NCBI GenBank assembly: GCA_964607425.1 | Contig: CAZSKQ010000068.1 | Coordinates: 1-18,918 of the forward strand | Length of the DNA: 18,918 nucleotides | Reading direction: 5' to 3' | From: IDS-8 sp964607425 | Lineage (GTDB): Bacteria > Pseudomonadota > Gammaproteobacteria > Steroidobacterales > Woeseiaceae | Shown here: positions 1-6,483 of the stretch, piece by piece | How positions within the stretch are numbered: the stretch's first letter is position 1 | Layout: every line of letters begins with the position of its first letter | Notes under the pieces: generated by a model | The model's database searches: none | What the model saw: only the letters and a program-made list of their open reading frames with translations | What the model was told of the DNA's origin: nothing | Position numbers and translations under genes: made by a program

Positions 1-55
1 GAGCACTGCTTTCACACGGCAGGGGTCAGTGGTTCGATCCCACTACCGCCCACCA
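1..55 (+). tRNA. tRNA-Val(CAC), 3' part (5' end lies before the window)
   Basis: The window opens inside a tRNA. GAGC at 1-4 is the 3' half of the D stem. CTGCT (6-10) pairs with GGCAG (18-22) around the 7-nt loop TTCACAC, which puts the anticodon CAC at 13-15, decoding GTG (valine). The T arm is AGTGG-TTCGATC-CCACT. The 3' acceptor strand ACCGCCC (45-51) is followed by A and an encoded CCA (53-55). The acceptor strand predicts a 5' end reading GGGCGGT, typical of bacterial tRNA-Val. The 5' portion is outside the window, so completeness cannot be judged. Confidence 0.93.
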
Positions 56-63
56 GAAATTTC

Positions 64-93
64 AAAAAAAACCGGCATTTATAACACCGCCGG
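64..93 (-). terminator. Candidate rho-independent terminator, leftward
   Basis: Read on the minus strand, CCGGC and GCCGG form a 5-bp GC stem around a 12-nt loop, followed at once by eight T residues (the A run at 64-71 on the plus strand). This is the classical intrinsic terminator layout and would stop leftward transcription before it runs antisense through the tRNA gene. The stem is short, and no leftward gene ends directly beside it; the nearest leftward gene ends at 446. Confidence 0.45.
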
Positions 94-128
94 AAACTCG
101 CCTAAAAAGCCAAGATCGTGTAAGCATC

Positions 129-449
129 ATGTCAGAACTCCGCGACAAGGTGGCGGACGACGAAGCGAAAATGATGCGGGGCGCATCAATGGCTGGCGAT
201 GACGAACCTACGCAGCAAGAGACGGCAAAACCTTCCACGAGTAGAGATACTGAGCTGCTGCTCCGTTACTTCGATCATCGCTTTAAGGCATTAGAACGAA
301 AGATCGAATGGTCCCTTTTTTGGGCAGTCTTACTGCTTCTGGTTTTGCTCGTGCCGGGCTTCCTCGAAAGTATTGCTAATGCGATTATCCGTGCAATTGC
401 CATGCTCGCCGCGCTGATAGCCGCGCTGTTTCATTTTGCGAGCGGTTAG
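129..449 (+). CDS. Small predicted membrane protein, unrecognised
   Basis: This is a 106-aa protein that I do not assign to a family. The first 45 or so residues are charged and polar. A short amphipathic segment (about 45-60, with LLLRYFDHRFKALERKIEW) follows, then a strongly hydrophobic part: one clear membrane helix at about 62-78 and a second Ala/Ile-rich hydrophobic stretch at about 82-103 near the C-terminus. The layout suggests a small inner-membrane protein with a cytoplasmic N-terminal tail. There is no convincing ribosome binding site before the ATG. Codon use includes tta, ttt and gct, and the gene is visibly lower in GC than the genes after 1346, which fits acquired DNA beside the tRNA. 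Its 3' end overlaps that of the convergent small gene by 4 nt. Confidence 0.45.
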   Translation: MSELRDKVADDEAKMMRGASMAGDDEPTQQETAKPSTSRDTELLLRYFDHRFKALERKIEWSLFWAVLLLLVLLVPGFLESIANAIIRAIAMLAALIAALFHFASG

Positions 450-748
450 GATAGGGGCAGCCCGGGATCGTCCAAATTCCGCGTCCGCTCGGGCCAATTC
501 TGACCATTGGCGCGCTGTATCCACTGGCGCTGCTTCGGGTCAGCTCCGCTTCTGCCTCGGATCGGGCGATAGGAAGCTGCCAGCCGCAGGCGCTCAAGCA
601 GCCAAAGACCCAGTAGCGCAAAGGCGATTATTGGGTAGGTCATGCCAAAGCCCAAGAAAACGGCCTCCCGTGTTTCGTAGCTCAGTCTCAGCTCAGCAAT
701 CACGAAGGGTTGCACTACCAGTGATACGCCACCGATGAGGCCAAGCAC
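446..748 (-). CDS. Small hypothetical protein with predicted membrane segments
   Basis: This leftward frame of 100 aa starts at a GTG. Residues 1-20 are hydrophobic (MLGLIGGVSLVVQPFVIAEL). A second hydrophobic helix lies at about 32-50 (FLGFGMTYPIIAFALLGLW) and is followed by Arg residues, as expected for a cytoplasmic flank. The C-terminal half is polar and basic. I do not recognise the family. A TATAAA-like box lies about 15 nt upstream of the GTG on this strand, and no ribosome binding site is evident. The gene is convergent with the membrane protein at 129-449 and overlaps its end by 4 nt. It could be a chance frame; the two helices with flanking basic residues are the main support. Confidence 0.35.
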   Translation of the reverse strand: MLGLIGGVSLVVQPFVIAELRLSYETREAVFLGFGMTYPIIAFALLGLWLLERLRLAASYRPIRGRSGADPKQRQWIQRANGQNWPERTRNLDDPGLPLS

Positions 749-905
749 GATTTTTGAGTGTTTTTATAATGTTCGCAGCCCCCGGTCAGCCGATGCCCAC
801 AGCGCACAACATTACCACGGTCGCCGCTTCCGCAGGTTCGATTAAACCCCGCCCCTGTCAAGCTTTTTTGTATCATTCTGCGTGCGCAGATCGAGGGAGC
901 GGCGA

Positions 906-1166
906 ATGCAGTACACGGTCGATATCGCGATCCGGACAGCACAGCCTTTGACGGAGGACACGATGAGCGACGTCGCCGCAATCGGCGGGGCCGCCCAGGG
1001 CTTCCCCGGGGCTCGCCGGCTCGAAACCACCCTAACGGTCGAGGCTGCGGACATCCCGACGGCCGCAGCAGCGGCGATCCAGCGGATCACGTTACTCGCG
1101 CCTGGCGAACCAATCTGCGTCGAGGTGATGACCACGGCCGAGCAGGACCGCCGTCTTGGGTTGTAA
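906..1166 (+). CDS. Small alpha/beta protein, resembles a family common in actinobacteria
   Basis: This 86-aa protein starts at an ATG preceded by GAGGGAG about 7 nt upstream. A second ATG at 963 also has a good site (GGAGG, 5 nt), so a 67-aa product is possible. The chain begins with a beta-strand-like MQYTVDIAIRT. It then has a helix-prone segment, a second strand (RRLETTLTVEA), an Ala-rich helix and a third strand ending in VEVMTTAEQDRRL. From memory, short proteins with this pattern (MxYTVDIxI...TTAExDRRL) occur widely in actinobacterial and mobile DNA, sometimes followed by a helix-turn-helix part. That is recollection, not a search. No function is known to me. The frame stops at 1166, and a possible continuation lies out of frame just downstream. 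Confidence 0.5.
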   Translation: MQYTVDIAIRTAQPLTEDTMSDVAAIGGAAQGFPGARRLETTLTVEAADIPTAAAAAIQRITLLAPGEPICVEVMTTAEQDRRLGL

Positions 1167-1189
1167 GGCCGTCTTCGAATCGCGGCCCA

Positions 1190-1270
1190 CGGGCTGAGAT
1201 CGCGGAACTGCAGCTGCGGGTAGCGCGGCTCGAACGGGTGCTTGCGACTCGACCCTACCAGATCTGGTAG
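1190..1270 (+). pseudogene. Possible out-of-frame remnant of a C-terminal part
   Basis: Just after the stop at 1166 a second frame stays open to a TAG at 1268-1270. It reads a helical segment (AEIAELQLRVARLERVL) followed by ATRPYQIW. No start codon for it is visible between 1139 and 1200. It may therefore be the C-terminal part of the preceding gene, separated by a frameshift, or simply an open stretch. In remembered relatives of the preceding protein the DRRL end is followed by an AEIAELLG-type helix-turn-helix start, which the AEIAEL here resembles. Treat this as weak. Confidence 0.2.
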
Positions 1271-1326
1271 GTGCCGTTTGCGAGACTCTGCGGGCATGCC
1301 CCCAACCCGCGCCGAATGCCTGTCGT

Positions 1327-1335
1327 TGATATAAT
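1327..1335 (+). promoter_or_regulatory. Extended -10 promoter for uup
   Basis: The sequence TGATATAAT is a perfect extended -10 element (TGn plus consensus TATAAT, with TATAAT at 1330-1335). No good -35 is seen 17 nt upstream, which is usual for extended -10 promoters. Transcription would begin near 1342, only about 4 nt before the uup ATG at 1346, implying a nearly leaderless mRNA. It also argues against in-frame upstream starts at 1271 and 1316. Confidence 0.5.
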
Positions 1336-1345
1336 CCGCGCCCCC

Positions 1346-3238
1346 ATGACCCTCCTCGTGCTCGACGACATTTCCCTCGATATCGGGGATCGCCCCCTGT
1401 TGCGCCATGCGTCGCTCACGCTGGAGCCGAACGAGCGCGTTTGCCTGATCGGCCGCAACGGCGCGGGTAAATCGACGTTGCTCCGCATCATCACGGGCGA
1501 GCAGCAGGCAGACGCGGGCGAGATTCGCCGCAAGCAGGGTTTGCGCACCAGCCAGCTCGAGCAGGCGCTGCCGGCGGCGCTGGACCTGACCGTGCAGGAA
1601 TACGTGGCGGCAGGCCTTGCGCATTTGCGGTCGCTGGTCGACGAGTACGAGCGCCGCTCCTCCGCGGCCGAGCTGGACAGCACCGGCCTGCGCGAGCTAG
1701 AGGAACTGCAACGGCGCATCGAGGCCGAGGGCGGATGGAACCCGGACATGCAGGTCGAACGCATCCTCTCCGAGCTCAAGCTGCCTGCCGGGAAACGCCT
1801 GCGCGAGCTGTCCGGCGGCTGGCAGCGGCGCGTCGGGCTCGCGCGTGCACTGGTGTCCAATCCGGAGCTGTTGCTGCTGGACGAGCCGACCAACCATCTC
1901 GATCTCGAGAGCATCTGCTGGCTGGAGGAACGCGTACGCGGCTTTCGCGGCAGCGTCATGTTCATCACCCACGACCGCGCGTTCCTGCGAGGTCTCGCGA
2001 CGCGCATCGTGGAGCTCGACCGCTCGCGCCTTACGAGCTGGCCCGGGGATTACGACAATTTCCTGCGGCGCAAGGAGGAAGCACTGCAGGCCGAGGAGCG
2101 TGAGGCCCAGCTGTTCGGAAAAAAGCTCGACGAGGAGGAAGCCTGGATTCGCCAGGGCATCAAGGCCCGCCGGACGCGCAACGAAGGCCGTGTACGCGCC
2201 TTGCAGGCGCTGCGCGCGGAAGCGGCCGAACGCGAGCGGTTCAAGCCCGAAGACAAGGCGCGCATCAATATCGAGGAGGCCGGCGCGTCCGGCCGCAAGG
2301 TCATTGAACTGCACAACGTGCACCACGGCTTCGGCGGTGAAAAGCTCATAGACGGGCTGTCACTCAAGGTAATGCGCGGCGACCGCATCGGATTGATAGG
2401 CAACAATGGCGTCGGCAAAAGCACGCTGCTGCGCATCATGCTGGGCGAGCTCGAGCCCGATGCGGGAACCGTCAAGCACGGCATGAACCTGGAGATCGGC
2501 TACTTCGATCAATTGCGGCGCGAGCTGGATCCGGGCAGGAGCGTCGCCGAAACCGTCGGCGACGGGCGCGACTATATCCTGGTCAACGGCAAGGAACGGC
2601 ACGTGATCGGTTACCTGCGCGGTTTCCTGTTCTCCGCAAAGCGTGCCATGACGAAAATCGGCGCGCTCTCGGGCGGGGAATGCAATCGCGTGATTCTCGC
2701 ACGCCTCTTCACACAACCGACCAACCTGCTGGTGCTCGATGAGCCGACCAACGATCTCGACGTGGAAACGCTGGAAGTGCTGGAAGACCGGTTGATCGAA
2801 TATCGCGGCACGCTGATCGTCGTCAGCCATGACCGGGCTTTCCTGGACAACGTCGTCACCCAGGTGCTGGTGTTCGAGAACGGCGGCGTGCGCCGTTACA
2901 TTGGCAGCTATTCCGATTGGGCGCGGCGCGGCGGCACCCTGACCGTGAAGGAAAGCCCCGAAAGCGCGGCGGTCGGCAGCCGGCCGCAGGAATCCCGGGC
3001 GCGGACGGCACCCCTGAAGCTCAGCTACAAGCTGCAGCGGGAGCTGGACCTGCTGCCGGATCGCATCGAGAGCCTTGAGGCGCGCATCGGCTTGCTGCAG
3101 GCACGGATCGGTGAGCCGGACTTTTACGCCCGCGCATTCGCCGAGATCCAACCCGTGCTCGACGAGCTGGCCGCGTGCCAGGCGGAACTGGAAGCCGCCG
3201 TGGAGCGCTGGGCGGAACTGGAGAGCATGCAACTGTAG
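1346..3238 (+). CDS. uup: ABC-F ATPase, Uup type
   Basis: This 630-aa soluble protein has two ATP-binding cassettes and no membrane domain, as in the ABC-F ribosome-associated translation factors. Cassette 1 has Walker A GRNGAGKST (36-44), signature LSGGWQRRV and Walker B LLLLDEPTNHLD. Cassette 2 has Walker A GNNGVGKST, signature LSGGECNRV and Walker B LLVLDEPTNDLD. The Arg/Glu-rich linker between cassettes (about residues 235-320) is the P-site tRNA interaction motif region. After cassette 2 comes a spacer and a C-terminal coiled coil of about 75 residues (LSYKLQRELDLLPDRIESLE onward). This tail and the length (E. coli Uup is about 635 aa) separate Uup from EttA. Known roles of Uup are translation and suppression of transposon precise excision. 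The start at 1346 is chosen because the first cassette begins there and an extended -10 lies just upstream. Confidence 0.93.
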   Translation: MTLLVLDDISLDIGDRPLLRHASLTLEPNERVCLIGRNGAGKSTLLRIITGEQQADAGEIRRKQGLRTSQLEQALPAALDLTVQEYVAAGLAHLRSLVDEYERRSSAAELDSTGLRELEELQRRIEAEGGWNPDMQVERILSELKLPAGKRLRELSGGWQRRVGLARALVSNPELLLLDEPTNHLDLESICWLEERVRGFRGSVMFITHDRAFLRGLATRIVELDRSRLTSWPGDYDNFLRRKEEALQAEEREAQLFGKKLDEEEAWIRQGIKARRTRNEGRVRALQALRAEAAERERFKPEDKARINIEEAGASGRKVIELHNVHHGFGGEKLIDGLSLKVMRGDRIGLIGNNGVGKSTLLRIMLGELEPDAGTVKHGMNLEIGYFDQLRRELDPGRSVAETVGDGRDYILVNGKERHVIGYLRGFLFSAKRAMTKIGALSGGECNRVILARLFTQPTNLLVLDEPTNDLDVETLEVLEDRLIEYRGTLIVVSHDRAFLDNVVTQVLVFENGGVRRYIGSYSDWARRGGTLTVKESPESAAVGSRPQESRARTAPLKLSYKLQRELDLLPDRIESLEARIGLLQARIGEPDFYARAFAEIQPVLDELAACQAELEAAVERWAELESMQL

Positions 3239-3317
3239 ACGTTTGCCCGGTAAAACCTGTAAGTTCGCGTCCGATGGCCCCGAGAAACCCCGCACAACAA
3301 AAATCAGCGAGGTAGCC

Positions 3318-4469
3318 ATGCAAGCGACAGTCGATCGAATACTGACCACGCATACGGGCAGCCTGCCGCGCCCGGCCGACCTTATACAGATGATGTGGGC
3401 GATGGGCGACGGCATCCCCGTCGACCGCGCCGCTCTCGACGAACGAATAGCCCAGGCGGTCTATGAAGCGGTCGAGAAGCAACTCGCCGCCGGCATCAGC
3501 ATCGTCAACGACGGGGAAATGTCGAAACCCAGCTACGCGACCTACGTCAAGGATCGTTTGCGGGGCTTCGGCGGCGAGACGATCCAGAACTACTATTTCG
3601 CGGACCTCGCGGAGTTCCCGAGAAGCACCGAGATCGTCGCCAACAATCCCGGCCGCCGTAATCGCGCGGCGCCTGCCTGCAATGGTCCGATCAGCGTCAA
3701 GGATGCGGACGCGGCCGTCAGGGACATGCGCAACCTTGAACTCGCGGCGAAGGAATGGAATGCAACCGGGACTTTCTCCAGCGCCGCATCTCCCGGTATC
3801 GTATCGCTGTTTTTTGCCAACGAGCACTATCGCAGCGACGAGGACTACGTGTTCGCCATTGCCGAAGCCATGCGGCCCGAATACGAAGCGATCGCGGCTG
3901 CCGGCGCCACCGTGCAACTCGATTGCCCGGATCTTGCTATGGGACGTCATTCGGCATACGCCGATATGGGGCTTGCTGAGTTCCGGAAACGCATTGCGCT
4001 GAACATCGAGGCCCTCAATCACGGCGTGCGCAACATACCGGAGGGGCAGTTGCGCATGCATCTGTGCTGGGGCAACTACCCGGGCCCGCATCACTGCGAC
4101 GTGGCCCTGTCGGAGATCATAGACCTCGTGTGGGCCGCCAAGCCGCGGACGGTGCTGTTCGAGGCGGCCAATCCTCGGCACGCCCACGAGTGGACCCTGT
4201 TCAAGAAGATCAGGATGCCCGACGACAAGATCATATGTCCGGGGATGATCGAGCCTCAGTCGAACTACATCGAGCACCCGGATCTCATTGCTCAACGAAT
4301 CGAGCGCTACGCGGCCCTCGTCGGCCGCGAGCGCGTGATGGCGGGGGTCGACTGCGGCTTCAGCATTCACGTGGGGATGCAGGGCATCGACCCGGCCGTC
4401 GCCTGGGCCAAGCTCGCGGCGCTGTCGAAAGGCGCCGAAATCGCCACCCACCACCTCTGGGGCAGGTAG
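3318..4469 (+). CDS. MetE C-terminal-domain-like zinc methyltransferase (cobalamin-independent methionine synthase II family)
   Basis: This 383-aa protein covers the catalytic C-terminal barrel of the cobalamin-independent methionine synthase family; full MetE is about 750 aa with a duplicated N-terminal barrel that is absent here. The zinc site is intact: His248 and Cys250 (RMHLCWGNY), Glu282 (VLFEAANPR) and Cys346 (GVDCGFS) match the family's HxC...E...C ligands. The N-terminal TTHTGSLPRP is also typical of this subfamily. GAGG about 7 nt before the ATG supports the start. Single-domain relatives include archaeal-type MetE and epoxyalkane:coenzyme M transferases, so the substrate thiol and the methyl or alkyl donor are open. 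It lies 79 nt after uup and is convergent with the catabolic operon, so either methionine metabolism or a role in that locus is possible. Its stop codon lies inside a REP-like repeat arm. Confidence 0.88.
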   Translation: MQATVDRILTTHTGSLPRPADLIQMMWAMGDGIPVDRAALDERIAQAVYEAVEKQLAAGISIVNDGEMSKPSYATYVKDRLRGFGGETIQNYYFADLAEFPRSTEIVANNPGRRNRAAPACNGPISVKDADAAVRDMRNLELAAKEWNATGTFSSAASPGIVSLFFANEHYRSDEDYVFAIAEAMRPEYEAIAAAGATVQLDCPDLAMGRHSAYADMGLAEFRKRIALNIEALNHGVRNIPEGQLRMHLCWGNYPGPHHCDVALSEIIDLVWAAKPRTVLFEAANPRHAHEWTLFKKIRMPDDKIICPGMIEPQSNYIEHPDLIAQRIERYAALVGRERVMAGVDCGFSIHVGMQGIDPAVAWAKLAALSKGAEIATHHLWGR

Positions 4470-4489
4470 GAGCGCGCATTGCGCGCGAT
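4468..4489 (+). repeat. REP-like element, left arm of an inverted pair
   Basis: This 22-nt arm (AGGAGCGCGCATTGCGCGCG plus AT) is matched perfectly and inverted by 4529-4550, 39 nt away. Each arm is itself a hairpin, GCGCGC-ATT-GCGCGC. With the preceding GT it resembles the GTAGGAGCG...CGCGAT class of REP sequences known from Pseudomonas and other gammaproteobacteria. The arm overlaps the TAG stop (4467-4469) of the MetE-like gene. Confidence 0.8.
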
Positions 4490-4528
4490 ACTCTAGCGGC
4501 CGGCTTCAGGAAATCTGCAGACAGTAGC

Positions 4529-4550
4529 ATCGCGCGCAATGCGCGCTCCT
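4529..4550 (-). repeat. REP-like element, right arm of the inverted pair
   Basis: This is the exact reverse complement of 4468-4489. The two arms form a doublet (REPIN-like) between the convergent MetE-like and CoA-ligase genes, ending 6 nt before the ligase stop. In RNA the doublet would fold into a long hairpin, so it could act as a bidirectional transcript end for both genes. No REP-associated transposase is in the window. Confidence 0.8.
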
Positions 4551-4556
4551 GCAGCA

Positions 4557-5885
4557 TCAGCGATCCCTGCCGGCGTCCGAATAGTCGACCAGCTTCGATT
4601 TGTAAGTCTCGCGCGGCAACGTACCGTAGGGCACGAGCCTGATGTCGGTCGTGACCAAGAGGCGCGCGCGTATTTCGTCGGCGATTCGTTGCCGCAAGCC
4701 TTCCGGCGGCATCGTGCAGCCGCTGCCGAGCTCCACGCGCACGGGCAGCGGCGGCGTTTGCAGCACTCCGACCGCTGTCGGCCGCACCTGCAGCATGCCC
4801 GATACGTACGGCATGAATTCCTTCAATATGCTGCGCAGCGCAGACGGAAACAAGTTGACGCCGCGCACGATCAGCATATCGTCGGTGCGCCCGATACAGC
4901 GGATGCGCGGGCCGGTACGGCCCTGCGGATTCGGCTGCATGTTGACGACGACGTGATCGCGACTCCGGAAGCGCAAGAGCGGCATCGCCTCGCGCGCGAG
5001 CGCCGTGTACACGAGCTCGCCTTCTGCTCCATGCTCCCAGGCCCGCGGTGCGCCGCTTTCCGGATCGATCAACTCGACGTGCACGGAACCGCGCGCCATG
5101 AAGTGCATACCGTTGCCGTCGTCGTCCTCGGCCCAGGCCGATAACGAGATGTCGCCGATGCCCATGGACTCTCGCACGTTGCAGCCGAACGCCTCCTCGA
5201 TGCGGCCCCGGATCAGCGGATCGCCGCCGCCGGGCTCACCCGCCGTGATCATGTTCCTGAGCCCCAGCGCACGGGTGTCGATTCCGTGCTGCCGGCACCA
5301 GTCGATGAGGTAAAGGCCGTAGGAAGGCGTGCAACTGACGCCGGACGCACCGAGCTGCCGGATGGTCCCGACCAGCCGCTCCGTATTGCCGGTGCCCACG
5401 GGGATAACCGTGCAGCCAATCTTGTCGAAGCCGTAGTACACGGCACCGGCGACAAAGGGACCGGCATTGAATCCCACCGCGATCCGCTGTCCGGGGACAA
5501 AGCCGGCGGCGGTGTAACCGCGCGCCACGTTCGTCGCGTAGATATCGAGATCGTTGCGGGTCAGGCCGATGTAGCAAGGCACGCCGGTGGTGCCGCTGGT
5601 GCTGTAGACGCGCTGCAGCATCCCGGGGTCGCAGGCCAGGTGATCGCCGAAGGGCGGCACGGCGGCCTGGGTCTGCCGGAGCTCGTCCTTCGCGGTAAAC
5701 GGCAGCCTGGTAATGTCGTCGAGCTCGCCGACGTCGTGCGCGGTGTCGAAGCCGGCCTCCCGCAGCTTCTTCCGATAGAACGGCGAGTTGGCGAACAGGT
5801 ATTCGATCTGCGCGCGGTAGCTCTTCCGGTCGATCTCGAATTGCTCGTCGAGCGAACGGGTTTCGACGGCCTCGTCATAGATCAT
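4557..5885 (-). CDS. Phenylacetate-CoA ligase-like (PaaK family) adenylate-forming enzyme
   Basis: This 442-aa AMP-binding enzyme of PaaK type should convert a carboxylic acid, ATP and CoA to the acyl-CoA, AMP and pyrophosphate in the cytoplasm. The P-loop is YSTSGTTGVP (residues 94-103; PaaK usually has SSGTTG). The nucleotide-binding segment (MGIGDISLSAW), the hinge and C-domain motif (GRTDDMLIVRGVNLFPS) and a C-terminal lysine motif (TYKSK, Lys429/Lys431) are present. Length matches PaaK (about 430-440 aa). The frame is open further upstream, but the ATG at 5883-5885 is preferred because it falls just after the flavodoxin stop (13-nt gap) and matches the family N-terminus. It is the last gene of the leftward operon. 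The acid could be aryl-acetic, benzoic or another ring acid; sequence alone does not decide. Confidence 0.88.
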   Translation of the reverse strand: MIYDEAVETRSLDEQFEIDRKSYRAQIEYLFANSPFYRKKLREAGFDTAHDVGELDDITRLPFTAKDELRQTQAAVPPFGDHLACDPGMLQRVYSTSGTTGVPCYIGLTRNDLDIYATNVARGYTAAGFVPGQRIAVGFNAGPFVAGAVYYGFDKIGCTVIPVGTGNTERLVGTIRQLGASGVSCTPSYGLYLIDWCRQHGIDTRALGLRNMITAGEPGGGDPLIRGRIEEAFGCNVRESMGIGDISLSAWAEDDDGNGMHFMARGSVHVELIDPESGAPRAWEHGAEGELVYTALAREAMPLLRFRSRDHVVVNMQPNPQGRTGPRIRCIGRTDDMLIVRGVNLFPSALRSILKEFMPYVSGMLQVRPTAVGVLQTPPLPVRVELGSGCTMPPEGLRQRIADEIRARLLVTTDIRLVPYGTLPRETYKSKLVDYSDAGRDR

Positions 5886-5898
5886 GGAGCGGTCATGC

Positions 5899-6483
5899 TC
5901 ACTTTCCGGTCCAGCGCTTCGTGCACACGGCGACCCGCCGGCCGAGGTGGCGGGCGGTTTCCAGGTCACAGGCAGGCGGCACCACTTCCGGCCCCTGGTC
6001 GATATTCGACTGCGCCATGGCGCCGAGGCAGGAACCCATTCGATTGAGGTCGTCTACCGTGCCCGATGACGTGTTGTTGCCGGGCAGGATGTTGAGGTTG
6101 ATCCACACCATGCCGTGTTGCGCGGCAAAGGTTGCGAGACCAACCAGCGTGTTCTGCTTGTCGCCGTTGTGCGAGCCGGAATTGGTGAAGCCGCCGGCAA
6201 CCTTGTCGGCCCAGCGCTGCTCCAGCCAGCGTGACGACGTCATTTCCATGAACCGCTTGATGCCCGCCGACGGCGATCCCATGTACGTGGGGCAGCCGAA
6301 AATCATTGCGTCCGCGGCATCCAGTCGTCCCCAGGTCTCGCCGTCGGCGTCGTTCAGCCGCTCGACCGGGACGTCAAGGCACTCGGTGCCCTCCACGCCC
6401 CGCACGCCCTCGATGACCGCCGCGGCCTGCTTCGCGGTGTGCCCGTATCCACTGTGGTAGACGACACAGATCGTTGCTGCCAT
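5899..6483 (-). CDS. Flavodoxin-fold NAD(P)H:quinone oxidoreductase-like protein (WrbA/FMN reductase type)
   Basis: This 194-aa cytoplasmic protein has a flavodoxin fold. The FMN-phosphate loop is YHSGYGHTAKQA (about 9-20), right after the first beta strand (ATICVVYH). The second FMN contact is FGCPTYMGSPSAGIKRFME, close to the GTPTRFG/GSP region of WrbA. FTNSGSHNGDKQNTL corresponds to the third flavin loop. The expected role is two-electron reduction of a quinone or reduction of flavin for a partner enzyme. Its ATG overlaps the stop of the VOC gene by 1 nt (TGATG), suggesting translational coupling, and the CoA ligase follows 13 nt after its stop. In this operon it could reduce a quinone intermediate of aromatic breakdown (inference). 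Confidence 0.85.
   Translation of the reverse strand: MAATICVVYHSGYGHTAKQAAAVIEGVRGVEGTECLDVPVERLNDADGETWGRLDAADAMIFGCPTYMGSPSAGIKRFMEMTSSRWLEQRWADKVAGGFTNSGSHNGDKQNTLVGLATFAAQHGMVWINLNILPGNNTSSGTVDDLNRMGSCLGAMAQSNIDQGPEVVPPACDLETARHLGRRVAVCTKRWTGK

Noticed and set aside
1..55. Search for a second copy of the tRNA-Val 3' end as an attachment-site repeat
   Set aside because: I saw no repeat of the TTCGATCCCACTACCGCCC segment elsewhere in the window, so no att pair is claimed.
765..770. Perfect TATAAT on the plus strand
   Set aside because: No -35 at proper spacing and no gene start within 130 nt downstream; it lies in a T-rich patch that also gives the TATAAA box for the leftward gene.
842..1624. 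Minus-strand frame of 260 codons at the left of uup
   Set aside because: It overlaps the first uup cassette and the 906-1166 gene, is rich in Arg and Ala and has no recognisable fold.
2360..3415. Minus-strand frame of 351 codons opposite uup
   Set aside because: It spans the end of uup and the start of the next gene with no domain; shadow of a conserved ABC-F gene.
3021..4454. Long minus-strand frame (477 codons) opposite the MetE-like gene
   Set aside because: It mirrors a gene with an intact zinc site and family length. Its own translation is His/Arg/Val-rich with no recognisable domain, as expected of an antisense frame in GC-rich DNA.
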